Of a DNA stretch of 64,000 nt, positions 8,940 through 17,292 are shown one piece after another (positions within the stretch are counted from its first letter, which is position 1; each line of letters begins with the position of its first letter). The notes below the pieces were generated by a model that worked only from the letters and a program-made list of their open reading frames with translations, searched no databases and was not told the origin of the DNA. Source of the stretch: DATARH01 sp963712835. Lineage in GTDB: Bacteria > Pseudomonadota > Alphaproteobacteria > ATCC43930 > CGMCC-115725. A program made the translations under genes and the position numbers. The DNA lies in NCBI GenBank assembly GCA_963712835.1, contig CAVQJJ010000002.1, forward strand, positions 620,001 to 684,000. Reading direction: 5' to 3'.

Positions 8940-9554
8940 ATGAGCAAGCGCACGGAGTCGAAGTACAAGATCAATCGCCGCCTTGGCGTCAATTTGTGGG
9001 GGCGAGCGAAGAGCCCGCTGAACCGCCGCGAATACGGGCCCGGCCAGCACGGCCAGCGGCGCAAGAAGCCGTCGGATTACGGGACGCAGCTTTCCGCCAA
9101 GCAGAAGCTCAAGGGTTACTACGCCAATATCGGCGAGCGGCAGTTTCGTCGGCTCTATGAGGAGGCGGTGCGGCGCAAGGGCGATACCGGCGAGAACCTG
9201 GTTGAACTTTTGGAGCGGCGGCTCGACACGATTGTCTACCGCATGAAATTCGCGCCAACCCCGTTCGCCGCGCGCCAACTCATCAATCACGGCCACGTGC
9301 TGGTCAACGGCAAGCGGCTTAATATCGGCTCGGCCAAGCTGAGGGATGGCGACACCATCGAGTTGCGCCAGAAGGCCAAGGAGATGGCGCTGGTGCTCGA
9401 AGCCTCGCAATCGAGCGAGCGCGACGTGCCCGACTATGTCGAGGTCGATCACGAGCGCATGCGCGGCCGCTTTATCCGCGCGCCGAAACTCGCCGACGTG
9501 CCCTATCCGGTGACGATGGAGCCAAACCTCGTCGTCGAGTTCTACTCACGCTAG
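8940..9554 (+). CDS. rpsD: 30S ribosomal protein S4 (uS4)
   Basis: This primary 16S rRNA-binding protein of the small subunit nucleates assembly and helps guard decoding accuracy. The 204-residue product has the S4 N-terminal domain (ESKYKINRRLGVNLWGR), the RREYGPGQHG block, and an S4 RNA-binding domain (LDTIVYRMKFAPTPFAARQLINHGHVLVNGKRLN). The length is typical. The ATG at 8940 is used; the frame continues to 8856 but those codons are not conserved. The gene stands alone rather than in a ribosomal operon, as is common for alphaproteobacterial rpsD. Confidence 0.98.
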   Translation: MSKRTESKYKINRRLGVNLWGRAKSPLNRREYGPGQHGQRRKKPSDYGTQLSAKQKLKGYYANIGERQFRRLYEEAVRRKGDTGENLVELLERRLDTIVYRMKFAPTPFAARQLINHGHVLVNGKRLNIGSAKLRDGDTIELRQKAKEMALVLEASQSSERDVPDYVEVDHERMRGRFIRAPKLADVPYPVTMEPNLVVEFYSR

Positions 9555-9580
9555 TTTTCGCTCGGCCTTGACAAATATTC

Positions 9581-9650
9581 GCCTCGCCCGGACTTGATCC
9601 GGGGCCCACGAATAGTCTCCACTTATTCGTGGGTCGCCGGATCAGGTGCG
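9581..9650. repeat. Intergenic hairpin repeat, family A (short copy)
   Basis: An inner perfect 10-bp stem, CCCACGAATA (9606-9615) with TATTCGTGGG (9625-9634), sits inside an outer stem formed by CTTGATCCGG and CCGGATCAGG. The same CCGGACTTGATCC and CCACGAATA/TATTCGTGG arms recur at 48287-48401. It lies between rpsD and the CNNM gene on the plus strand and could form a structured 3' end for rpsD mRNA. Confidence 0.8.
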
Positions 9651-9702
9651 GCCAAGGCGATAAAATTTTATGGCGCGGAGCTTTGGCGCCCAGGGGGTTG
9701 CG

Positions 9703-10998
9703 ATGTTGTGGTTGCACCTCTCGATCATCTTTCTGCTGATCTTGTTGAACGGTTTTTTCGCGATGGCAGAGATCGCGCTGGTGTCGGCGCGACCGGCGCG
9801 TCTGCAGCCAATGGCCAACGAAGGCCACACCGGGGCGAAGGCGGCGCTGGAGCTGAAAGCCGACCCGTCGCGTCTCCTGGCGACGGTGCAGGTCGGTGTC
9901 ACGGTGATCGCGATCCTCTCGGGCACCTTCGGCCAGGACACGCTCGGCGAGCCGCTGGCGGCTTATTTCGCCACGCTTCCCGGCGTCGCGGCCTACGCTC
10001 ATGTCGCGGCGATGGCAGCGGTCGTGATCGGCATCGCTTACTTTTCGCTGATCCTTGGCGAACTCGTGCCGAAGCGCATCGCGCTCGGCGATGCCGAAGG
10101 CATTGCCAGCGTGCTGGCGCGGCTCATGCGCTGGCTGGCGGTGTTCGGTGCGCCAATCGAATGGCTGTTGAGCGCGACCGCCGATCTCATCCTTAAGCTC
10201 GTCCCGGTGCGCGGCCAATCGATGGCGGTTACCGACGAGGAGATCGGCTTTCTGCTCCGCGAGGGGGTCGCCGCGGGGCACATCCCGCTCGCCGAGACGG
10301 CGATTGTCGAGATGGCGTTGCGGCTCGGCGACCGGCGCGTCAGTGCCGTAATGACCCCCCGCACGCAGATCGAGTTCCTGGACCTTGACGACCCTCTCAG
10401 CGAAATCCGGCGCCATATTCGCGAAAGCGCGTTTTCGCGGTTTCCTGTGGTGCAGGGCGACACACATCAGCTGGCCGGCATCGTTCAGGTCAAGCATCTG
10501 CTCGACGAGGTGCTGAGCGAGGAGCCGTTCGATGTGCGCAAGGCACTGCGGACGCCGCTCTTCCTGCCGGACACGGTCACCGTTCTGCGCGCGCTCGAAG
10601 TGTTCAAGTCGACCGGCGAAGCGATGGCCCTCGTCGTCGACGAATACGGCGATCTTGAAGGTCTCGTGACCTTGCACGACATCCTCCAGGCGCTGGTTGG
10701 CGAACTGCCGGGGAGCGGTGACACCGATCCTCGCGTGGTGCATCGCGAGGACGGAAGCTGGCTGTTCGACGGCATGGTGACGCTCGACGAGGTCAAGCAG
10801 GCGCTGCGCATCGCCCGTCTGCCGGGCGAGGACGCCGATTTTCACACTCTCGGCGGCTATCTGATGGCGCGGCTCAATCGGGTGCCGATGGTCGCCGATC
10901 GGGTGCTCGCCGGCGGCTTCCGCTTCGAGGTCGTCGAGATGGACGGCCGCCGGGTGGACCGGGTGCTGGTGGCGCCTGCTTCGACTACGGAGACCTAG
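9703..10998 (+). CDS. CNNM/HlyC-CorC family membrane protein with CBS pair
   Basis: This 431-residue integral membrane protein of the hemolysin-C/CNNM type is thought to take part in divalent cation (Mg/Co) homeostasis. The order is a DUF21 transmembrane domain (LSIIFLLILLNGFFAMAEIALVSAR and further helices to about residue 150), a CBS pair (VSAVMTPRTQIEFLD... and MALVVDEYGDLEGLVTLHDIL), then the C-terminal CorC/HlyC domain (LGGYLMARLNRVP). The ATG at 9703 has a GGGGG ribosome site five bases away; an ATG at 9670 would add 11 residues. Its 3' end overlaps convergent ilvA by 14 bp. Confidence 0.92.
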   Translation: MLWLHLSIIFLLILLNGFFAMAEIALVSARPARLQPMANEGHTGAKAALELKADPSRLLATVQVGVTVIAILSGTFGQDTLGEPLAAYFATLPGVAAYAHVAAMAAVVIGIAYFSLILGELVPKRIALGDAEGIASVLARLMRWLAVFGAPIEWLLSATADLILKLVPVRGQSMAVTDEEIGFLLREGVAAGHIPLAETAIVEMALRLGDRRVSAVMTPRTQIEFLDLDDPLSEIRRHIRESAFSRFPVVQGDTHQLAGIVQVKHLLDEVLSEEPFDVRKALRTPLFLPDTVTVLRALEVFKSTGEAMALVVDEYGDLEGLVTLHDILQALVGELPGSGDTDPRVVHREDGSWLFDGMVTLDEVKQALRIARLPGEDADFHTLGGYLMARLNRVPMVADRVLAGGFRFEVVEMDGRRVDRVLVAPASTTET

Positions 10999-12235
10999 AG
11001 AGACGGTCTCCGCTCGCGGATAACAATTCGGTCGGAAAGCCGGCGGCGATCAGCGCAGCGACGATTGCCGCAACGTGACGACGGCTTTGCGTCTCGATCA
11101 CCACGTCGAGCTCGGCGCGTTTGACCGAGGCGTCCTGGAAGAGGCGCTGATGGTGCACCTCGACAATATTACCACCGCGCCCGCCGATCACCGCCGATAG
11201 CCGCGCCAACGCTCCCGGCACGTCGGGCAGCTCCGAGCGCAGCCGTACGAGGCAGCCTTCGCGCACCAGCCCACGCATCAGCACCGACGCCAAAAGGCGC
11301 GCGTCGATATTCCCGCCGGTAACGACGATGCCGACCCGTTTACCGCGGAACCGCTCGCCATTTGCGAGCAGCGCGGCGACCCCGGCGGCGCCAGCGCCTT
11401 CGGCGACGAGCTTTTCGCGATCGACAAGCTGCTCGATGGCCGCCTCGATCTGCGCGTCCTCGACAAGCAGGATATCGCTGACCAGCGCTGCGACGATCTG
11501 CCGGGTCAGCAACCCCGGCTCCTTGACGGCGATGCCCTCGGCCAGGGTTGCGGCGGCAGTGGCGATGTCGGGCGTCTTGCCGGCCAGCGTGTCTTTCATC
11601 GCCGGGTAGAGTGCGGACTGGACCCCGACGATCTCGATCGTCGGCTTTAAGGTCTTCGCGGCAACGGCCATGCCAGAAATCAGCCCACCGCCGCCGATCG
11701 GCACGATCAGCGTGTCGAGCTTCGGCTGCTGGGCAAGCATTTCGAGCGCTATCGTGCCTTGCCCGGCAATCACCGCTGGGTCGTCATAAGGGTGCACCGG
11801 CACCAGCCCTTTGTCGCGCGCCAAGGCATCGGCGGCTTGGCGCGCGGCGACCAGGCTCTCGCCCTGTAGCACCACAGTTGCGCCGAGGCTCTCGGTGCGG
11901 TCGATTTTGGTGAACGGCGTGCCTTCCGGCATAACGATCGTCGCCGGAATGGCGAGCCGCCGCGCGTGGTAGGCAACGCCCTGAGCGTGGTTGCCGGCCG
12001 ACATCGCGACGACGCCAGCACCACGCTCGTTGGCGTTGAGCGCGAGGAGCTTGTTGAGCGCGCCGCGTTCCTTGAAGGAGCCGGTCGGGTGCTGCGTCTC
12101 GAGCTTGAGCCAGACCTCGCAGCCGGCGGCCTCCGAGAGGGCGGGGGCGGAGACAAGGGGGGCCTTGGCGATGACGCCGGCGATGGCCGCGGCGGCGCGG
12201 GTAACATCATCAGACGTGACGGGGAGCGTAGTCAT
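10985..12235 (-). CDS. ilvA: Threonine dehydratase (threonine ammonia-lyase)
   Basis: This PLP enzyme converts threonine to 2-oxobutyrate. The 416-residue product has the PLP lysine in GSFKERGA (Lys55), the phosphate loop PIGGGGLISG and the SAGNHAQGVA block, followed by a C-terminal ACT-like domain of about 80 residues (RLRSELPDVPGALARLSAVIGGRGGNI). This layout is the short, single-ACT type seen in catabolic or TdcB-like enzymes as well as some biosynthetic ones, so which role it has is not settled. The start codon overlaps the stop of the upstream acylase gene (ATGA), implying translational coupling. Confidence 0.93.
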   Translation of the reverse strand: MTTLPVTSDDVTRAAAAIAGVIAKAPLVSAPALSEAAGCEVWLKLETQHPTGSFKERGALNKLLALNANERGAGVVAMSAGNHAQGVAYHARRLAIPATIVMPEGTPFTKIDRTESLGATVVLQGESLVAARQAADALARDKGLVPVHPYDDPAVIAGQGTIALEMLAQQPKLDTLIVPIGGGGLISGMAVAAKTLKPTIEIVGVQSALYPAMKDTLAGKTPDIATAAATLAEGIAVKEPGLLTRQIVAALVSDILLVEDAQIEAAIEQLVDREKLVAEGAGAAGVAALLANGERFRGKRVGIVVTGGNIDARLLASVLMRGLVREGCLVRLRSELPDVPGALARLSAVIGGRGGNIVEVHHQRLFQDASVKRAELDVVIETQSRRHVAAIVAALIAAGFPTELLSASGDRLSRSP

Positions 12236-14616
12236 GGCGCCGGCGCCAGCGTCAAGGTCGCCGCGGGCGCGCCGTGGGCTGGATGTAGCCAGTCGAAGGC
12301 GCGCCATCGGGCCAGGAGATCGGCATAATGCGGTGAGAGCGGGTTTCCCGACTGGCCGGGAGCGATCATCATTTGTGAATCCTGCGGCGCGCCCATGTCG
12401 GTGATGATTCGCAATCCCGCGCCGAAGCGCTGCTCGTAGGGGGTGGTATCGTCGGGGATCGTGCTCGGTCCCCGATTGACGGTGTCGTACCCACCGGGAG
12501 TCGGGATCGTCACGCGCAACCAGTCGCGCAGCAACGGCACGCGCTCGAATACGGCATTGGGGAAATAGGCGATGTGGGCACGTCCCCATTGCCATTGCGC
12601 CATCTCGTCGCCATAGCTTCGGCGCAGCTCATTGAGCGCTGCATCGAGCGCCTCCGACAGGCGAGTCTCGCAGGTCTCGCTCGGTTTCTTCGGATCGGCG
12701 CACCAATCGGGGCGCTGCGTCAGCACGTTGAACATGACCTGCGGCTTCAGATCCCAGTAGTCGGCCGCCTCGTCGCCCAACCGCGCGAATAGAATGGAGC
12801 GGGCGAAGGTGCGCAGCCACGCGGTAAACAGCAGCGGCTCGACCTTGTCGGCATCCATGTGGAAATCCCAGCTCTTCAGCCGTTCCACCGCCTCGCGCGC
12901 CAGGTCGCTCGACGGTACGATCTTGGTCATCAGCGGAACCAGGCGACTAGCCTCCAGCGAGAGCGTATCGGCCTGAATCGCCGCGCTCGCCTCCGGCGAT
13001 TGTTTCGGTGTCGCCGTGAGCAGCGCCTCGATCCGCGCGGCGCGGTCGGGCAAGTCCCAGTCGCGGCCGATGAAATAGGGGTAGCTGTCGGGCACGATTT
13101 TATTGTTGGCGCTCACGAAATGACCCGAGGGTGGATTCGTGCCCTGCGGCAGCTGGTCGAACGGAATAAAGCCCTCCCAGTCATAGTCGCCGCTCCAGCC
13201 CGGAGCCGGCAGCCAACCCTCGCCGCCCTTACGGATCGGGATGCGACCGGCGGCTATAAAGCCGATCGTGCCGCCGGTGTCGGCATAGACGATGTTCTGC
13301 GGAGGTCCGACAAGGTTTTTCAGTCCGTCGCGAAAGCTCGTCCAATCGGTGGCGCGATCGATGTCCCATAAAGCCTCGGCGCTTTTGTCGTCATCGTCGA
13401 GAAAGGTCGTCTGCAGCGCCAGCGCATAGCCGCTGTCGATCGTCCCCGGCGGCAGCATGTCGGAGACGACCGGACCATGCCGCGTCGCGCGGACGGTGAG
13501 CGTCACCGGCGCGCCGTCTCGCACCTTGATCGTCTCCTGGCGGGTGCGGAACGGCAGGCTCGCATCGGCGACCATGTAGCGGTTCGGGTCGTTCGCATCG
13601 AGTTTTTCGATGTAGAGGTCTTCGATGTCCGCGGTCGTGGTCGTGAAACCCCAGGCGATCTTCTCGTTGTGGCCGATAACGACGAACGGCGTTCCGGCTC
13701 TGGTGCCGCCTTCGATGTCGTGCTCCGGCGTCTTCAGCCGGGCGAGATACCAGAATCCCGGTGTGGAGAATTCGAGATGCGGGTCGTTGGCGAGCAACGG
13801 TTTGCCGGAGACCGAATGCGCCCCATCGACAACCCAATTGTTCGACGCGAAATGCGGTCCCATCGCCTCGGGCATGGCGGCATAGAGCTGGCGGAGCGGA
13901 AGCTTGCGATAGAGCGGCGCAAGCGCCGCCAAGGTGCGCGGCGCGTCCTTCGGGTAATCCGGATACAGGAATTCCATATCCGCGCTGGACACGGTCTTCG
14001 CCAACCGGGCGCGCAGCAACTCGCCGCGATAATTGCCGCCGAGCTGAAAGTCCATCAGCTTGCCCCAGACCAGCACGTCGGCCGGCGTCCATGGCTCGGG
14101 CGAGAAGCGCAGCAGCAGGAACTCTGGCGGCAGCAAGGCGCCGCGCGTCGCCAGGTAGGCGTTGACCCCGGCGCAATAAGCCTGGATGCCCTGTTGCACC
14201 TGCGGCGACAGCTTGTCGAATGCGGCCTCGGCGGCTCGGTAGAGGCCGAGCACGCGCATCTGTGTGTCGACCGGGACAGCGCCCGCGCCGAAAATCTCAG
14301 CGAGCCGGCCCGCGCCGTAACGCCGCTGCAATTCCATCTGGAAGAGGCGATCCTGGGCATGCGCATAGCCGAGCCCGAACGCCAAGTCGTCGTCGTTCTG
14401 GGCGGTAATGGTGGGCACGCCGTCCGCGTCGCGGACGATGCCGACCTCGCCGTGCAGCCCCGCCACCACGATCCGGCCGTCGATCGTCGCCAGCGACGTG
14501 CGCAACGCGATAAATCCGCCGCCGGCGATCACCAGTAGCACCACCAAAAGGACGGCGATGCCCCAGCCGAGCACGCGCCAAAACCGGCCGCGCCGCCGTT
14601 GATGGCGCGACCTCAA
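12232..14616 (-). CDS. Penicillin-acylase family (Ntn) hydrolase
   Basis: This 794-residue N-terminal nucleophile amidohydrolase is related to penicillin acylases and acyl-homoserine-lactone acylases. A membrane anchor or signal helix (residues 16-38) implies periplasmic processing. The alpha part contains the conserved GYAHAQDRLFQMELQRR and GRLAEIFG blocks. The self-cleavage site lies before Ser258 in FASNNWVVDG, which becomes the beta-chain nucleophile. HNEKIAWGFT and LANDPHLEF are further signatures. No ATG is available: TTG at 14616 fits the frame, with GTG 14 codons later as alternative. The substrate is unknown. It overlaps ilvA downstream and lies 31 bp after the CoA-transferase. Confidence 0.9.
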   Translation of the reverse strand: MRSRHQRRRGRFWRVLGWGIAVLLVVLLVIAGGGFIALRTSLATIDGRIVVAGLHGEVGIVRDADGVPTITAQNDDDLAFGLGYAHAQDRLFQMELQRRYGAGRLAEIFGAGAVPVDTQMRVLGLYRAAEAAFDKLSPQVQQGIQAYCAGVNAYLATRGALLPPEFLLLRFSPEPWTPADVLVWGKLMDFQLGGNYRGELLRARLAKTVSSADMEFLYPDYPKDAPRTLAALAPLYRKLPLRQLYAAMPEAMGPHFASNNWVVDGAHSVSGKPLLANDPHLEFSTPGFWYLARLKTPEHDIEGGTRAGTPFVVIGHNEKIAWGFTTTTADIEDLYIEKLDANDPNRYMVADASLPFRTRQETIKVRDGAPVTLTVRATRHGPVVSDMLPPGTIDSGYALALQTTFLDDDDKSAEALWDIDRATDWTSFRDGLKNLVGPPQNIVYADTGGTIGFIAAGRIPIRKGGEGWLPAPGWSGDYDWEGFIPFDQLPQGTNPPSGHFVSANNKIVPDSYPYFIGRDWDLPDRAARIEALLTATPKQSPEASAAIQADTLSLEASRLVPLMTKIVPSSDLAREAVERLKSWDFHMDADKVEPLLFTAWLRTFARSILFARLGDEAADYWDLKPQVMFNVLTQRPDWCADPKKPSETCETRLSEALDAALNELRRSYGDEMAQWQWGRAHIAYFPNAVFERVPLLRDWLRVTIPTPGGYDTVNRGPSTIPDDTTPYEQRFGAGLRIITDMGAPQDSQMMIAPGQSGNPLSPHYADLLARWRAFDWLHPAHGAPAATLTLAPAP

Positions 14617-14647
14617 GATGCTTGTCCGAGCGGGAGCAGCGCCGCGG

Positions 14648-15799
14648 TCACATCCCCAGTTCGCGCAGGATCTTGGCGCGGTCGGCGTCGAGATCGGGGG
14701 CGGGGGCGCGGGTCTGAGGGTCGTCGAAGGCGGAGAACTTCATCGGGTTGCCGACCAGCCTGAGCGGGCCGGTCGTCGCGTCTTCGACACCGACCAACAT
14801 GTTGCGCGCTTCGACCTGGGGATGGGCGATCGCCTGCGCCACGTTGTTGACCGGGCCGCACGGCAGGCCAGCCGCCTCGAGCAGCGCAATCCAGTGATCG
14901 CGGGTGTTAGTCGACAGGATGGCGTCGATCTCGGCCTTGAGCTGCGGCTGATGCTGGTTGCGCAGCGGGTTTGTCTTGTAGTTGGGATTCTGCGCCAACT
15001 CGGGATGGCCGAGCGCTTCGGTCAGTTTGAGCCATAGCCCGTCATTGCCGGCCGCGATGATGATGTCGCCATCCTTGGCCTTGAACGCCTCGAACGGCGT
15101 GATCGAGGGGTGGCGCGCGCCCAACGGTCCGGGGATTTCGCCCGAGGTCGTGTAGCGCATGATCGCGTTTTCGAGGAGCGCCAGCTGGCAATCGAACAGC
15201 GCGACGTCGACCTTGGTCGCTTCGCCGGTGCGCTCGCGGTGCAGCAGCGCGGCGTTGAGCGCGATGGTCGTGTAGAGGCCGCCGCCAAGATCGCCGATCG
15301 ACGCGCCGATCCGCGGCGCCGGCTCGCCGGGGTGCCCGGTGATGCTCATGATCCCGCCCAGGCCCTGCACGACCATGTCGTAGGACGGGTAGTGGGAGAA
15401 CGGCCCCGAGTGCCCGAACCCCGACGCGGCCGCGTAGATGAGGCGCGGATAGCGCTTATGCAGCGTCTCCCAACCGTAGCCAAGCCGTTCCATGGTGCCG
15501 GGCCGGAAGTTCTCGACGATCACGTCCGCCTTGTCCAACAGGCGCTCGAAAATCTCGCGATCGCCTGCCGCCTTGAGGTCGAGCGCGATCGACTCCTTGC
15601 CGCGATTGACCGACGCGAAATAGGTCGATTTGCCGTTGGTGAACGGCCCGTATTGTCGTGCGTCGTCGCCGGTCTTCGGCGCCTCGACCTTGATGACCCG
15701 CGCGCCCAATTCGGCGAGCAGCAATGTGCAATAGGGCCCGGCGAGGATGCGGGAAAGATCGACGATCGTAATGCCCGCGAGCGGGCCGGGCTGTGCCAT
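14648..15799 (-). CDS. Family III (CaiB/BaiF) CoA-transferase
   Basis: This cytosolic enzyme transfers CoA between carboxylic acids and works as an interlocked dimer. The 383-residue product has the N-terminal LAGITIVDLSRILAGPYCTLLLAELGARVIKVE block, NRGKESIALDLK, VENFRPGTMERLGYG and the catalytic Asp170 in ASIGDLGGGLYT, which forms the aspartyl-CoA adduct in this family. The substrate cannot be read from sequence. It is the first gene of a minus-strand run with the acylase and ilvA. A second, more Frc-like paralogue lies at 60886-62082. Confidence 0.93.
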   Translation of the reverse strand: MAQPGPLAGITIVDLSRILAGPYCTLLLAELGARVIKVEAPKTGDDARQYGPFTNGKSTYFASVNRGKESIALDLKAAGDREIFERLLDKADVIVENFRPGTMERLGYGWETLHKRYPRLIYAAASGFGHSGPFSHYPSYDMVVQGLGGIMSITGHPGEPAPRIGASIGDLGGGLYTTIALNAALLHRERTGEATKVDVALFDCQLALLENAIMRYTTSGEIPGPLGARHPSITPFEAFKAKDGDIIIAAGNDGLWLKLTEALGHPELAQNPNYKTNPLRNQHQPQLKAEIDAILSTNTRDHWIALLEAAGLPCGPVNNVAQAIAHPQVEARNMLVGVEDATTGPLRLVGNPMKFSAFDDPQTRAPAPDLDADRAKILRELGM

Positions 15800-15946
15800 G
15801 CAGCGGTTCCTTTAACCGGGTGACGAACGGTCAATAGCGCAGAGCGGGGAACGCCGCAATCGGCGCAATGTCTCGATGTCGCCGTGGCGGCAGGGAGCTA
15901 AACCGGCTAAACTGGGACGTGGCTTGTCGGCCGCAAGGGATCGGCG

Positions 15947-16147
15947 ATGCTGCGGCAGAGCGAGATCGAGGAGGGCGAGGCGAGACGCACCAACGCGTCG
16001 ATGGGCCTCATCGTCATTCTGTTGCTGGCGATCGCTGGCGTCCTGCTGGTTCGCGAATTGCGCCAGGAGTTGCAGATCGAAGACTGCCTGATGCAGGGGC
16101 GGCGCAACTGCATGCCGATCGAGGTTCCCTCTCACCGGCCCATTTGA
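15947..16147 (+). CDS. Small single-pass membrane protein
   Basis: This is an unrecognised 66-residue protein. It has a charged N-terminus (LRQSEIEEGEARRTN), one transmembrane helix (MGLIVILLLAIAGVLLV, about 19-35) and a cytosolic or periplasmic tail with two Cys (IEDCLMQGRRNC). AAGGGA lies six bases before the ATG, which supports it as a real gene. It precedes the racemase gene by 11 bp on the same strand and may be its leader cistron. Chance ORFs of this length occur in GC-rich DNA, so confidence is moderate. Confidence 0.6.
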   Translation: MLRQSEIEEGEARRTNASMGLIVILLLAIAGVLLVRELRQELQIEDCLMQGRRNCMPIEVPSHRPI

Positions 16148-16158
16148 TACGCCTTCGA

Positions 16159-17184
16159 ATGAAGCCAGCAGAGTCGGTTCCGCCCGGCCTCCACACCTTC
16201 TCCTGCATTGACGGCCATACTTGCGGTAACCCAGTGCGGCTGGTGATCGGCGGCGGTCCGCTGCTCAACGGCGCGACGATGAGCGAAAAGCGGCAGGATT
16301 TCGTCGCCCGCTTCGATTGGGTGCGGCGCTCGCTGATGTTCGAGCCGCGCGGCCACGACGTGATGTCGGGGGCGATCCTCTATCCGCCGCTGCGCGAGGA
16401 TTGCGACATCGCGATTCTCTACATCGAGGTCACCGGCTGCCTGCCGATGTGCGGCCACGGCACGATCGGCAGCGTGACCTTTGCGCTGGAGCACGGCCTC
16501 GTCACGCCGCTCGAAGAGGGCGTCGTCGCGCTCGATGCGCCGGCCGGCAAGGTCACCGCGCGGTATCGCCGCGACGGTGCGCACGTCGAGAGCGTGCGGC
16601 TCTTCAACGTGCCGAGCTACCTCGCGATGGAAGGTGTGCCGGTTGTGGTCGAGGGCATCGGTGAACTGGTCGTCGACATCGCCTATGGCGGCAATTTCTA
16701 CGCGATCGTCGATAAGCAGAAGAATTTCCCCGGCTTGGAAGACGTCTCGGTCGACTGGCTGTTGCGTTCAAGCCCGGTGCTGCGGCGACGGGTGAACGAG
16801 GCGGTCTCGGTCGTCCATCCCGATGACCCGACCATTCGCGACGTCAGCCACGTGCAATGGACCGGCGCGCCGCGCGACCCGAAGGCGCATGGCCGTAATG
16901 CCGTCTTCTATGGCGAGCGCGCGATCGACCGCTCGCCCTGCGGAACCGGCACGTCGGCGCGCATCGCCCAGCTTGCGGCGAGGGGCTGGCTCAAGCCGGG
17001 CGACGACTTCGTCCACGAAAGCATCATCGGCACCTTGTTCGAAGGCCGAGTCGAGGCGGTCGCACAGGTCGGCAACCACGCGGCGATCGTGCCGAGCGTC
17101 GCCGGTTGGGCGCGGACTACCGGGCTCAACACGATTTTCGTCGATCCGCGCGACCCGCTCGCCGGTGGGTTCTCGCTCACATAG
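16159..17184 (+). CDS. Proline racemase / 4-hydroxyproline 2-epimerase family
   Basis: This PLP-independent epimerase uses two cysteines as a proton-relay pair. Both are present: Cys98 in PMCGHGT and Cys261 in SPCGTGTS. Having Cys rather than Thr at the second site argues for a racemase or epimerase instead of trans-3-hydroxyproline dehydratase. The 341-residue length fits. The start ATG at 16159 gives the conserved FSCIDGHTCGNPVRLV opening soon after; the longer frame from 15868 overlaps the small membrane gene and is not conserved. Neighbouring hydroxyproline genes (deaminase, semialdehyde dehydrogenase) are absent, so the substrate is inferred from family only. Confidence 0.92.
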   Translation: MKPAESVPPGLHTFSCIDGHTCGNPVRLVIGGGPLLNGATMSEKRQDFVARFDWVRRSLMFEPRGHDVMSGAILYPPLREDCDIAILYIEVTGCLPMCGHGTIGSVTFALEHGLVTPLEEGVVALDAPAGKVTARYRRDGAHVESVRLFNVPSYLAMEGVPVVVEGIGELVVDIAYGGNFYAIVDKQKNFPGLEDVSVDWLLRSSPVLRRRVNEAVSVVHPDDPTIRDVSHVQWTGAPRDPKAHGRNAVFYGERAIDRSPCGTGTSARIAQLAARGWLKPGDDFVHESIIGTLFEGRVEAVAQVGNHAAIVPSVAGWARTTGLNTIFVDPRDPLAGGFSLT

Positions 17185-17185
17185 A

Positions 17186-17286
17186 CGTCATTACGAGGAG
17201 CGCGCCGGCACGACGCGGCAATCTCTAGCAGTAGAGGCCAAGTCGGATGGAGATCGCCACGCCGCCTCATGGCGGCTCGCAATGAC
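17186..17286. repeat. Intergenic inverted repeat, GTCATTACGAG type (family C)
   Basis: The left end reads GTCATTACGAGGAGCG and the right end GGCGGCTCGCAATGAC, giving complementary terminal arms, with further complementarity through CGACGCGGCAATC and GAGATCGCCACGCCG. Such imperfect palindromes are scattered between genes in many proteobacteria. It fills the space between the convergent racemase and korB genes and may act as a bidirectional transcript end. Confidence 0.7.
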
Positions 17287-17292
17287 AGAACC

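Noticed and set aside
12574..14538. Large open frames on the plus strand opposite the penicillin-acylase gene
   Set aside because: High-GC antisense shadows. The minus strand carries a complete acylase with all catalytic motifs.
16159..17184. trans-3-hydroxy-L-proline dehydratase as the function of the racemase-family gene
   Set aside because: The second active-site position is Cys (SPCGTGT) rather than Thr, which fits racemase or epimerase members.
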